Source: Agelaius tricolor (lineage: Eukaryota; Chordata; Aves; Passeriformes; Icteridae). From it: 64,000 bases of DNA. The stretch lies in NCBI GenBank assembly GCA_023055355.1, contig JALJCS010000004.1, positions 26,646,244-26,710,243 of the forward strand, in the 5' to 3' direction. The notes under the pieces are model-generated. The model was not told where the DNA came from. It worked only from the letters and a program-made list of their open reading frames with translations, and ran no database searches. The translations under genes and the position numbers were made by a program. This document shows positions 1 to 21,682 of the stretch, piece by piece (the first letter of the stretch is position 1; each line of letters begins with the position of its first letter).

Positions 1-8845
<8,845 letters not shown>

Positions 8846-10854
8846 TTAAATTTAAATTTCTACTGTATTTCTTTTTATGTCTTTTCTCAAGCCAAGAGAC
8901 CTAGCATGACATAAGAAATAAGAACCTTGTAACACACAACATAAAACTAAAGGATTTCAAAAGCAAAACAAAAGATGGTTGTACAAAAACTTAGTCTTCA
9001 TAATCTTCTGCTTTAAAAGTATCTTAATGGACACTAAATTCTGCCCATCTATGCAAGCAGTGAAATCTATTGTTACATCCTACAAGGGCATCCAGAAAGA
9101 CACCCAACTACTGGCAGACAGGCTAGAAATCCATGATTTGGCACTCAGTCAAATCCCACACCTATTCTCATTGCAAACCCTGCCTACTTCAATTGTTAAT
9201 ATGTTCCATACTAGACAGGGATTTCTTCAATACCAAAACCTCATCCTTGTGCATGGAACATAAAACTACAGAGTTCTTAGCCCCTATCACCGAATCTTCT
9301 TAAAGAAAGCTGTTCACTAAATGCAGTCTATTGTTCAAATCAAGACACCAAATTTTTTGAGGTCAGAAAAGTTCTACAGCAGATTTTTTATATCACTACA
9401 ACAGAAAGACTGTACCAAATCATCCCTTCAATTTATATCTGATAACTTGCAGTTTTTAAAGACATGTGTCCATAACCATAACTCCAGACAAGACCAAGGT
9501 CTTTTTGAGTATATGGAGTTTTGACTTCTCAAGGAAATGTCTGATTTTAGCTGCTGACTGACTGACAAAAATTCAGCAATTCAGAAAACCTAAAAGAAAG
9601 CCAACCATCCCTCCATCCCTGCTCAAGAGGAAACTATATTTAAATAACTTCACAATTTTCTTATGACAAAGGTTATGGTCAAAGATGTCTCATGACTTCT
9701 AACTGTTTATTTCTAAATTCTAAATTGTAACACATATTTGTGTAATTTCCATTTCTACTTGGTAATGGAAAGTTAACCTTTTTTACTGAGCAAAATTCTA
9801 CTGTTTTCTATCATATCTAGAGACTGTTGCTTTAGTTATGCTTCATTGCATGTCAAAGAACCCAGGCAATTTCTTATGTGTGGGAAACATCCTCCCCAGG
9901 AAAACTGCTACATACTGGTAGCATATAACTGTCAGGACTAAAAAAACAAGAAATGCATTTAATTCTCTGCAGTGTTCCCTACTATTCAGTTTAAATATTT
10001 TATAAATTTGCTTTACTCTTTCAATTTTAATTATATGTACTGTATATCAACTAATATATTATTCATATGTGTATTTCAGTGTTAGGTCCCCTGTAGCATT
10101 TACATGCTTTTCCTTGTGTGAAAGTTTGTACTACACTTCATAAAGAATTTCCAAATCATTTCTATATATTGAAAAATAACCAAGGTTTAATTCCTTCGCC
10201 ATAAAATTATCTATATAAATAGAACTTGTAAAGTTGAGATCCGGTAAAAATATTTTAGGGGATGCAAGCACAATAAAGTATTTCACTCTTGTGTACTGAC
10301 ATCATCTCAGAGATCTCACAAATTAAAAATAAGGAAATAAAATAATATGAAAACATCACAATAAAATAAATGTTGTTTTTACATAAAATACTCCAATACA
10401 AAAAAGGTGAGACTAAATCTTCCCAGAAAAACATTTTCTATGGAAAAGTAAAATGTGAGAATTTTTTTCAATCTTCTCATCCAATTTTTCCAGTTTGTTT
10501 AGTTAATTTACCATAATTTAGTCAGTGTGTTCCAGTCTATTCAGCCTTCACCACTTCTCTATGCTTTATTTGCTAACTGCATCTATACTTCAAGTCGATT
10601 TTAGTCCCTTTTTCAACAGCAATAAAGATCAAAAGGAAATTACTTACACTAGCCAGTCTCTCTACACCTGAACTGCAAAATATTTAGTATCTTTCCTTTC
10701 TAACGTCTATTTTCAATCACTGTCCCCATTATCAGAAATTTAAGGAAAAACTGCCGTAAATTACACTGCTAAAAATCCAGGCACAATCCAAAAGGATCTA
10801 TTATTGATCTGATTTCTTATGTCTCACTGACAGGTATCTAATAACAACATATAC

Positions 10855-11215
10855 AGTCATAAAATCTTGAATTTAAGCTGACAGAACCTGTGGAGGTCAT
10901 CTAGTCCTACTCCCCACTCACAGCACAGTATGGTCGAAGTCAGGTTAGGCAGCTCTGAACCTTGTTCTGTCAAGTTTTGAGTATCTTCAAAGATGACATT
11001 TCAACAAACCCTCCAGGCAACTTGTTCCAATATCTCACAATCTGCATTGTGAAGTTTTTTGTTTTCCCCTTACAGATAATTATAACTTTCCTGTTTTCTC
11101 TTCTACTTCTAATGGACAGATCTAAGGAGAGTGTACCTCCATCTTCTCCACAAGTATCCACTTGATAGTTTACAGCAGTAGCTATTATCTCCTTAGTTTT
11201 CTTCAGTCTGAACAA
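10855..11215 (-). mobile_element. CR1 LINE 3' fragment, old
   Basis: Read on the minus strand it resembles the CR1 3' region. The plus strand shows the diagnostic TGGAGGTCATCTAGTCCTAC, then GCAACTTGTTCCAATATCTCA. Many substitutions and gaps make it an ancient copy. Confidence 0.7.
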
Positions 11216-11744
11216 ACACAGGGAGTATGCATAATGCTTTACTTTGAAAAGGAAAATGGAGTGTACAAGTATAGAGTCAAACACAATCAATTGCAGCTGA
11301 CAGATTCAGCTGTTCCAGGAGATGTGATTACAATCCTTCTCAACAACTCCATCCATCAACATATTTTGCCATTCCTGTAGAACTACTGGAGAAGTACAGG
11401 TGTAATTGTTTCCTAGGTTATTTCAAAAGGGAAATCAGTTGACAAGAAAACTGCTAAAGCCTTTACATAAGGAGAGTTAGCTTCACAGATCACATTAGTA
11501 AACAGGTGGAAGAATAGTTAAAAACTCAATTAAAATTTGTAAGTCTTCTGCTGACTTTGTTGACTTCCTCTACACCTGAATGGACCATTCTTGACCTAGA
11601 CAGTGATCCTTGAAAACAACCTTGAAAATCAAAGGTGAGGTCTGTATGGATATGCAGGGGACGCCAGGGGACTCCTGACCAAGTATTAATAGGAAGCATA
11701 AAGAAGATTGTTCAGACATACTAAACTTGGAAAAATACAGATAC

Positions 11745-12010
11745 ATCACTAAAGCCTAGAGGGATATCTTTAGGGATGCCAAAATCCACCTAAAGTTGAA
11801 TTTGATGTGGGATATGAAGAGCAACAGTAAAAGATTTCTTAAGTACACCACCTCCAAAAGAAGGACTAGGCAAAATGTGGCCCATTGCTGATGAGGCAGT
11901 GATCTGGTGACTAGGAGAGAGAAAGGGCCTTCTCATTGCTTTTTTTCACCTCAGTCTTCACTCAAAGAACCTGCCTTTGGGAATTCCAGGTGCCTAAGAT
12001 GAGTGAAATT
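11745..12010 (+). mobile_element. CR1 LINE internal fragment (ORF2 5' part), old
   Basis: The stretch with GGGATGCCAAAATCCACCT, GAAAATGTGG-like text and TTTTTCACCTCAGTCTTCACT corresponds to the region before the CR1 reverse transcriptase domain. The frames are broken and the ends are approximate. Confidence 0.6.
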
Positions 12011-12751
12011 TCCATGAACACTTGAGATTTTAAAATTCTCAACACATACTAGTATTTCCCATAGCCCCTAATGACAAGTCCCCTTTTCCCAATATATTCC
12101 AAACTGAAGGCTGAAACCTAATAACATGGAAGAAAAATCATACTTCCTGAACCCAGAACATATGCTGAATTTTACCATATAAAATGCTTCCTTGAAACAA
12201 ACTTCATATCCTTAAAAAAGGTTCCTATTATAATAAAACAACTCTTGAGGACAAAAACCTTTTAGTAGAAAATGTGCTTGGCAACATATTAATTTAATCA
12301 CCAATTTCAAAACAAAATTAAACTTTTAAAGAAATTAAAGAGAAGCTAAGCATTTTTCATTTAAAATACTGTAAACTCCAATGAGGAAAAAATCTTTTTT
12401 CCAAATACTTTCTATCCTTATCTGTAAGGATAACTTGAACTATTCTGAAAACTGACTGCTTATAAAATTCTTCCATTCACTGTCAGACTTGTGTTAATCT
12501 TCCAGAAAGGTATTTTTATTTATCTGGACAAGTTCCTACTAGCTTGATTGTAGACATGTTTTCCTTAACCATCAGTATTTGATTTTTGTTCCTGTTCCCA
12601 CACAGAAATGATGTCCCATTGTTTTTGCAGCATTTTGCAAAAGCCATGGTTAACTAAAATAAATGTGAACTCTATACACAGTTCCAGGACAGCCCACAGA
12701 ACCTGATGCTGCAAGTGTGAATCTGTATCTCAAGGTCAATAACTTTATTTT

Positions 12752-13024
12752 TCATGTGGGCAGGACTTTGAGGCCTTGCCTTAACAAAACCACTGCAGTA
12801 GTAAGCAGGGAGTTAGGGTCCAGATGTACAATGAACTGCCTTAACTCCTGAGAAATTTTCTCTACTTTGTCTGCAGTCACAAGGGGTTCCTAGGGAGGGT
12901 CTCTTTCACGTGGACTAATTAACCCACTCAGTCTGTAGTACAAGTTCCAGCTGGTGATGGCAGAGTAAGAGCCAAATCCAGAACTATCCACATAGCCACC
13001 AAGGAACAGCATGTTCAGATATGC
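12752..13024 (-). pseudogene. Unidentified coding-like stretch, one internal stop
   Basis: The minus strand reads AYLNMLFLGGYVDSSGFGSY and continues for 44 codons to a TAG at 12,892-12,890. It then stays in the same frame for 45 further codons (EPLVTADKVEKISQELRQFI and onward to KVLPT) before a TGA at 12,754. An AATAAA lies two bases after that stop (12,749-12,744). Immediately upstream is an acceptor-like CACTTTTCTAG. I do not recognise the protein. It could be a decayed retrocopy, a remnant of a duplicated last exon, or chance. It lies in the intron between CCDC171 exons 8 and 9, on the same strand. Confidence 0.35.
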
Positions 13025-16017
13025 CTAGAAAAGTGCTTATGTAAATTCTTTACAAAAGTATCAGAATGGTTACCAGGCATGACCTTGGGGGCAGCAAATC
13101 AAAGCATTTACAGAAATACAAAAGACTGCTCCACAGTTCACAAAACACAGATTTTACTCAAGTGACGCTCTGTAAAGCAGAAAATGGCACAAATTTTTCA
13201 GCAAACAGGCATAACTTGTATTATAAAAAACAAAATGAAACCATCACTGGCAAACTCTCTCCTTAGGCTTTTATTTATTTTTGCTCAAGTTCTCAAACTA
13301 TTGAATACTTTTACTTTCTTATATCTGGAATATTCAAAAATCTCTAGAAGAGTCTGGCTATGTATAAGTTAAATAGAATCTCAAGAAATTTCGTATCTCA
13401 GTCTTACAAATTAATCAAAATGCTCAAGTTTTATTGAAATCCTTCTTGTGCCTCCCAAAAAAAGAGATTTGTAACAATTTTTGCTGGGAGAGAATGTTAC
13501 GAAGTATCTCCTTGGGTCTTGAGATTTATTTTTTTGTCCAAGTCAGAGAAAATTTTTTGAGAACTGCAACTAAATTTTTGATGCCTGTCTTCCAACACCA
13601 GGACATCACAGCTTGAGTGACCTCTGCACCTTCAAAATAAATTTAAAAAGTGGTTTGTTTGCAGAAGATCATTTAAGCATATGCTTCGGACTAACTAGTC
13701 TTCTTACATTAGGACAATAATAGAAGTAACAGCTGGGAAGAAAAACTCTCCACCTGTGTTAAGGCAAGAAAAAAACAATCAACATAAAACAACCCTTAAC
13801 AATTAATGCACAAAATTAAAGAAGAGTGTGTATCATGACTGGGATATTATTTTAAACTGAAATAAACTGTCCACATCTAACTGTGCCTAGATGACATTTT
13901 CATGTTTGCCACTGTGTATCAGTTTCTATTCCACAGAAGTTGTAGAACAGAATCATAATCCTCAGGGTCCTTCATGGTCTGTTAAATTAATGCCTAGGCA
14001 ACTTCTGCTAAAGAACAATGCTTAATGTGTACATCCTGGAACTAGATTCTCAAATATTTCTATACTGACATTCAGTGTATGATAACCTACAAGGCGTTTA
14101 TGGGCAGCTGAGATGCAAACATCACTTCAGGTGTGGCTGTAAAAGAAAGATTTACATGCCATGGGGAAAACCACAAGCTGTGTGCAATCTATTACACAAC
14201 TTACATACAAATTATGCTATTTCTGATAGAATCTGTTAAAAGGAGTGGAAATAAATACACCTTACAAATTAAAGGAATCAATACTAAGACACAGTATTTT
14301 AATTATTTCACTTTCCTAATATGCATTCTGAGGAACTGACAAGTTTCCCAAATTTCAATTTGCATTTCTCATAAAATAAAGGTTTAACATCTCCTGCTTG
14401 TCCCATGCTAAAATCATCCACTACTAGGTACTAGAAATGTAAATATCCTGAGTAACTTAAAACTTCTAAAGATAACTCTTGTTCTTTCCATGAGGCAGGA
14501 ATACAGCTGGGGCTGTTTCAATTTAAACAAAGTGTTAAATCACAATGGCTATTCTAAATTCCTCTTCTTGAATCTAAAAATTTCTAGAAACTCTAGCTAG
14601 ATAATTATGAGCTTGAGATCAATTTCCTGAAGTACACATAATGCAAATATTGAGAGCTTTCTCATGCTGAGCATTCATTAGAAATTTTGTTTGATAGTAA
14701 CAGATCCTATCACATTTGACCCATGCAAGTTTCTGGCAAACTTCTGCAACATGCTGGTATTTAAAATTACAAGCAGAGTAACTACTTTACTGTACATTCA
14801 ACTGATCCATTAAGGAAAAAAACCAACTTTTTCATATAAAGTTTCAAAATCATGTACTTTGTGTATCTTACAAATATTTTTCAAATGAACACATTAATTT
14901 GTATGTTAACAGTACCGTGAGAAACCAACTTAAGATTACCAGACTGAAGTGGAAAAGATGTATTCAGGATGTCAATAATAGTACAAAATAAAAGGAAGTA
15001 ATTAACAGATCAAGAAAGCAGGATGTGGAAATAAAGGGAAAAGAACACACTGACAATTTCACATGATTTTAGTATAAATAAAGGGAAGCCTAATAACAGT
15101 ATACTGAGTGTTATTTATACCTAGCTTCTACGATAGCCTCCTGTTTTTTATTTTGGGAAGAAAAATAACAAAAAAGCTGCGTATACTGAGTAAACAAGAC
15201 CACACACAGGCTCTCCTGCTTCCCAATCAAATACGAAAGTCTTCAGGAAAAATACAAGGCCATCCAAGGTGATAAAAATCTAATCCCACAGGGGACCACT
15301 AATACAACTCTTCAGAAAATGAGTATTTTTATTACCTCTTCAAGACAGTCTTGTGGCTTGAAATCATTCCAGTAAAGCAATTAAAACAACCTTCTATATG
15401 AATAAGACAGTTCTTTCAAGTGGGGCAATCTATTGCTTTTACTTTCAGTTACACAATGCTCATTTTGAGTACACCATTTAATACTGTTGTAATTACCAAA
15501 AAACCTGAAGCATGAATAGAATTTTGTCGTGAATTCTTGTCAGATATAACATACATTTTACTATGGAATTTTTCTTTGTATTCTTTTTGTGCCTGATAAA
15601 ATTATTTTTTCAGGTTTACTAAGGCAGCAAATGTCTTTTAATACTTAAATGCTTGCATTGAAGAAGCTGTGTCCTCCCAAAGGAAAAAACGTTTATTTAG
15701 TTTTATTTTTCTTCAATTTTTTAATTACCAATCTACCTGGAAAGTGGATAACACTAAGACAATGTATGGAGTAATTCCATCAGCTGAAGAGTAGACACCC
15801 ACAAATCTGAAAACTCTCTGATGCAGATCTCTGCTCTTATATACTGAATAGCACAATGCCTACTTGTAGCAGGAAAGAGATCATGGTAATCTCCTACACT
15901 CATAGGTCCAAGAGGAAGCAGGAGCAGAAATTTACAATAGAAAAAAAAAATTGGTTAAGTATAGAAATACTGTAAATGCTACTCTACAATGATGAGAGAT
16001 AAGGTTTTTAGTTTAAA

Positions 16018-16835
16018 GTTCATCTAGTTCTAATGCTAGACCACGTTGCTCAAAGACCCCTCCAACCCAGCCTTGAACTCTTCCAAGAATAGGACATTCA
16101 CAACTTCTCTGTTATGAGTTTCTTTGTTATGTTTCATAAGTTTTTGTTATGTTTAAGTGCCTCACAGCTCTCACAATAATTTTTTTTTTTTCCTAATATC
16201 TGATTAAATCCTTCTTTCAGTTTGGAGCCATTCCCCTTGTCGTCTTCCTACACGCCATTCTGGAAAGTCTCTATTCAGGTAGTGGAAGGTCACAATTAGG
16301 CCACCCCAAAGCCTTCTCTTCTCCTGGCTGCCTCATAGCAGAGCTGCTCCATCCCTCTGATAACTTGGTGGCCTCCTCTGGACTCTCTCCAACAGGTCCA
16401 TCTCTGTCCTGTGCTGAGGACCTCAGAGCAGGTGGGGTCTCACCAGAGCAGAGCAGAGGGGCAGAATCCCTCCTCTGCCCTGCTTACCACACTGCTTTGG
16501 ATGCAGCCCAGGATGTATTTGGCTTGCTTTCTTCCAGCAGGGTCACATCCAGCCTCTCACCCACGTGCACCCCCAAAGCCCTTCTGGGCAGGGCTCCTCT
16601 GATCTGTTCATCCCCCAGCCTGTTTTGACACAAGGGTCTGCCCTGACCCAGATGTAGCACCTTGCACTTGGTCTTGGTAAATTACAGAAGATTTTCATGG
16701 GCCCACTTCTCCAGCTTGTCCAGGTCTTTCTGGATGGCATCCTGTCCTTCAGCTGTGCCAACTGCACCACTCAGCTTGGTGTCATCAGCAAATGTGCTGA
16801 GGGTGCACTTCCATCCCTTCATCTATGTCATTAAT
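16018..16835 (-). mobile_element. CR1 LINE fragment, 3' end of ORF2 plus tail
   Basis: On the minus strand the frame includes KTGWGMNRSEEPC, close to the GMNRSEQPC block of the CR1 copy at 50.9 kb. The tail, read on the plus strand, has CATCTAGTTC, CCAACCCAGCCTTGAACTCTTCC and the GCAGAGCAGAGGGGCAGAATCC block. Frames are interrupted, so it is inactive. Confidence 0.85.
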
Positions 16836-17447
16836 GAAGGTAACCTAAGCTTTTTGTTTTGACCCTCCTGCTATTAAAGAGGATGGCAAAATTGGTATTC
16901 AAAGTTGGGGTACATAGAGACAGCAGGAAGGCACTCACTGGTGATATAAAAGGAAACATATTTCAGAAAATAATCCTGTAAAATATATCCAATAGGACAA
17001 ATGCACACCAAACAAAAAAATACCCCAATCAACTAAAAAGTTTGTTACCTTCAAAGAAGACATTTTCAAACAATTTTTGCAGTCAAATGCTTGTATTAAA
17101 AATGTTATGTGAAGTAATTATGTCTACAATGGTAACTAATCAAGCCTGAGGAAAAAAAGCTTGGATAGGAAGATAGAAAATTCTTCACAAAAAAGTACAA
17201 TCCATATTTACAAATTGCCTTTTTCATTAGGAATGCGAAGGCTTGTTTGAAATAACTGATTTCTACAAATAATTCCTCAATTAAATACTTAGTGTATCAC
17301 TTAAAATGCATTTTTGAATTAGTTTCTCCAGTATCTTGTTTTGTTTCACAAAACAAAGTAATACAAATAAAAAATCAGAGTAACACAAAGTCAGATTTAT
17401 TCCACAGCTCAGCACAGCAAATGCAGGTTATGTTCACAGCATATTTA

Positions 17448-17651
<204 letters not shown>

Positions 17652-18031
17652 TTAATCAAAAATACTTATGTCAAGTATTCTACATATTTTTAAAAGACAA
17701 TCTGAGTATCACATCATGTTAGCACATCAAATGACTTATGAAGTTGCTTGCCTTATTTTTTTTAAGTGAAGAAACTTATATATTCCTTGTAAGAAAAACT
17801 TCTCAGTTATGTTTACGTTCTTTTCCATCACCAAGGCTTGTGTTAGACTTCCAGTCATAAACTAATTTGATCATTTGAATAGGGTCTCCAGATTACATGT
17901 AATAAACAGAAGTCATCATATTTTAATTAACACATTAGTTCTCTTCAGAAAGATATCACATCTTGCATTATCAGCACTGGTTTAAAGTACAAAGCTTGCT
18001 CCTCAAGTTTCCAAATACCTGACTATATTCT

Positions 18032-18461
18032 TACCCTGGTTCTAGCCAGAACAGGGTTGATTTTTGCAGTAGCCAAGAGCGGGCATGGCTAGGACCTGGA
18101 GGTCATTCTATACCACCTCATGTCATTTTCTGAGGACAGGAGAAGGGCTCCCTTGTGGGTAGTGTGGCAGAGGGACTGGGTATGGTTGGGTGTTTCCACA
18201 GTGTGCAATCACAGGTGATCAATCACTTTTTTTCCTTGTGCACTCTGTCATTAGTATTGTTGCTGTTACAGTTCATTGTCTTATTTCATTGTTGTGTCCA
18301 GTAAAGTGTCCTTATCTCAGCCTATGATCTTTACTTTTTGTGAGTCCAATTCTCCTCTCCACCCTGTCACAGAAGAAGAGGGGGGAATGATCGAGCAGCA
18401 CATGGTTTGGAGTGTTTCTGTAGGAACACTAAATTGGGGAATACATTCTTAAACCATGACA
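18032..18461 (+). mobile_element. ERVL-type solo LTR, 430 bp, 5 bp target duplication
   Basis: The right end (…GGTTTGGAGTG…TAAACCATGACA) is the typical 3' end of avian ERVL-class LTRs as I recall them. The left end TACCCTGGTT corresponds to the expected TG…TGGTT with substitutions. The pentamer ATTCT flanks both sides (18,027-18,031 and 18,462-18,466), and a 5 bp duplication is the class III pattern. It is antisense to CCDC171, in the intron between exons 7 and 8, with no internal region. Confidence 0.75.
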
Positions 18462-19069
18462 ATTCTACTCAGAATTTCATGATTTCAATAGCAGACAATT
18501 CAAAATTTCAACCAGTTCTTGAACTACATCAGTCCTTCTGGTATTCAAGAAAACAAATGTATAGAAATTGATAAAAAGGCATGATAAAAAGGTGTGCCAT
18601 GAGAAAATTACAAGGCCAAACAACAGAAAAAAGGAGACAGAGCCAGGGAGAGGAAGCCAAGGAAAAATTTTGAAGGATTGCCTAAGTACATAGGGGTGGA
18701 AAGAAGGTGCCTCAGAAAAGGCACCTAGAATTAACATTCACAAAAGATGACAAAGCTGAGAAGGGATTTTACCACTGCTATGGTAGGAAAGAAAACATGA
18801 ACAGACTTCTACACAAAGCAGCTATTTTACCAACAGCAGAGAGAGAAAGTCAGCATACTCCCTGCCATTTTGTCCTCCATCTTCCCTGACATGGTCTATT
18901 CCCAAGCCTCTATTGTCAGTAAAAGGACACTAAAAGGAGAACAATTGGTAGCAATGGGTGAGGATTGCGTCTGAGATAACCTGTGAGAACTCAACCCATA
19001 GAATTGTAGAGGTCAGCTCACCTACATTTAAAGATTTTGATAAAGCTGGCTAATCTCAGAGTGACATTG

Positions 19070-20205
19070 CTCATTATCATCATGAAAGGTCACAAAAATT
19101 GGAGGAGGTCCCTGGCAAATGAAGGAAGGCAAATGTCACACTTATATTTGGCAAAAGTAAAAAGGAGAAGCCAAGGAACTATAAACCACTGAGCTTCATT
19201 TCAGCCCTGGAAGGTTACAAAGTAATTCCTTCTAGAACAATTTTCTGGGCTCATGAAAGAGACAAAGGTGATTGGGAACAAGCCCAGATGGTAGTAGCTG
19301 GAATGGTTGTAATACTGTAGAGGTCTGTCTAAGACCTGTTTAACAGCTTCAGCCACCACCTGGAGTAAGCCAAGAGTGCAGTCTCACAATACCTGCAGTG
19401 AACAGTGAACTGGGTGTGGGTAGATCATGACACAATACAATTGATACACTCAACTGAAGTGCTGCTATTCTCTAGTCATGGAGAAAGAACAGGCCAGAAT
19501 TAACCTTCTGACATTCAACAATGACATGTGCAAAGACCAGAACTTAGGAAAAAAGGCCACCCTAAAGTGATGTAGCTCATAATTGGCTGGATAGAAGGTA
19601 TGCTAACGAGAACCTGGTAACCATGACACACAGCCACTAATCAGCAGCACAGCACAGGAGCAGAAATAGCTAACAGCATCCTGGGCTGTGTTAATAGCAG
19701 CATAGCCAGATCAAGGGAAGTGATTATTCACCTTGTATTTGGCAGTCATTATAAGATATCTCGGATAATGATCACTTTTAACTACATGCACCCCTTATAA
19801 CATAGGAAAAAAGTTGGGGTGAGCTAAGGGAATGGTCACCACCATGGTCAGCAGCAGAAATACACGTAAGAACTGAGGAAACTTGGTATGTTCAAGCTGG
19901 AGAAGAGATAACTCGACAGTGTACAACAGGCCTCCCAGTATCTAAAAGGAGGTTAGCAAGGAAATGCAGACAATCACTTCACAGCAGTGTTTGTCTACAA
20001 GACAAGTACTGAATCCAAAGAGGTTCAAACAAGGAGATATGTTTTCCAACTGTATGGAAAAGGTTCCCAGAGAGATTGTGCCATCTCCATTCTCCACGTT
20101 TTCAAGACCTAACTGAAGAACCTGATCTCATGATGCAGGTTGAGCAGCAGGTTGGATTATAGATCCTGCAATTCCTTTCAACCTGAACTATTCTTTGATG
20201 TAGCT
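19070..20205 (+). mobile_element. Degenerate longer CR1 LINE
   Basis: CR1 landmarks appear in order on the plus strand: AAGGCAAATGTCACACTTAT, GCCAAGGAACTATAAACCACTGAG, then AGCATCCTGGGCTGTGTTAATAGCAGCATAG, then CTGGAGAAGAG, ending with AATTCCTTTCAACCTGAACTATTC. All coding frames are lost. It is one of the older copies in the window. Confidence 0.75.
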
Positions 20206-20667
20206 CTCAACAGTAGAAACATCCAGTAGAAACATCATCTCTTTTTCTCCTAGCAGTCCTGTCTCCCAAGAACTGAAAGCAGTGCAAAGGGCTCAAAGTT
20301 CTTGCATTTTTTAAGCTTTTGAATCAATATAGTCACTTTCTGACTTTAATTTATTTGTTAAAGATTAATGTATCTTTTTAGTCGAAGGACTGCTTCAGCA
20401 GTCCACCAAACACCTATGTCCTTCTGCATCAGCCTGGCTGATTTTTTGCTGTAGCTGCAGATGTTTACTCCTTATTCTTCAAAATCTGCCTATTTCAGTC
20501 CCCCAAAGTAGCCTCTACTCTCACAGCTTTCAGAAACACAGCAAAAGCAGTTCCAAATTATTCCATGTCATGTTCTTGCTCTTCAAGAAAAGTAAATTCA
20601 CACAGAGATCCAAATCCCATGTTGCTTCCAATTTACATAGTGCTACTGGGTTCAGAGCTAATTAATA

Positions 20668-20820
20668 AATTATGCAACCCAGAAAAGCCTATTAGTTTGG
20701 TTTTGGCTATTACAACTATATTTTTCTAAGAAAATAAAAAATTATGCCACCCAGAAAAGCCCAAAAGCCCATTTGCTTGGTTTCAGTTATTATAACTACA
20801 TTTTTTTCTGAGAAAACAAA
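20668..20820. repeat. Diverged tandem duplication, unit about 72-80 bp
   Basis: AATTATGCAACCCAGAAAAG … TTTGGTTTTGGCTATTA … TTTTTCTAAGAAAA recurs directly as AATTATGCCACCCAGAAAAG … TTGGTTTCAGTTATTA … TTTTTCTGAGAAAA. The second copy has a small AAAAGCCC-type insertion. Confidence 0.8.
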
Positions 20821-21638
20821 TTCTTACAGCATTTTATAGCTCCCAACTTTTGCGTTATTTACCTACATCAAGTCCAGCTAAAGACACATACAAGTGTTCT
20901 AGCACAACAAATGAAAGTCTCTAAGACCTTCATCTGGCTAAGGCTTAAAGACAAACTCATGCAAGTCCCCCAGAAAAATAGAAAATATGTTCGGATGCCA
21001 AACTATGTTATAAAAAAAAGCCAAGCTCCTGACATTGTCTGAAGTCCAAAGACCAGACCCTTCAAAGGTAAATAGATCAAAGGCTGTTGTATTCTCTCAG
21101 AAGGTGTCCGGTGAAAGCAATCCCTGATTTTCACCAATATTACCGACACTTGTATGCTTCAAAGAATAAAAAGGGGACAGGAAACAGATGAGGCAGTACC
21201 TGCCCACCCCATGTAATTACCTCAAGGGAACTGGGTAGATTGATGTCCACCTCAGAAAAAGCTTGACCTTCGCTACTTATCTTAATAGAGGTCTGGAAAT
21301 TTTGGTATCTGGACTAACAAAATTGTGAGGATAGGCTGTTCATGTTTCTTCAACATCTCTTAACAAAACCACCAACTGTTTTACCTGTGTTTTAACTGTC
21401 TTAATTTTCATGGAAAGGTTTGCATTCTCTGAAATCACAGAACACAATCTGCTTTCAAAAAACTCAGCTAGCAGAAGCTGCTAGAAGTAACTGCCTGAAT
21501 CAACACATGATTGCAAACAGTGAAAAGTACTGTCTGAATATTACACAACATTTATTCTCATGTTCAATTAACACACAGAACAGATGCCTCAGGCATAAGT
21601 TCTGTTTTATCCCAGAAAAATCCCTAGGATAGGGCAAA

Positions 21639-21682
21639 TTTCCCTCCTGAAAAGGAAACACTTTCCCTCCTGAAAAGGAAAC
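21639..21682. repeat. 21 bp exact tandem duplicate, period 23
   Basis: TTTCCCTCCTGAAAAGGAAA plus C occurs twice, separated by two bases. Exact identity suggests a recent event. Confidence 0.85.
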
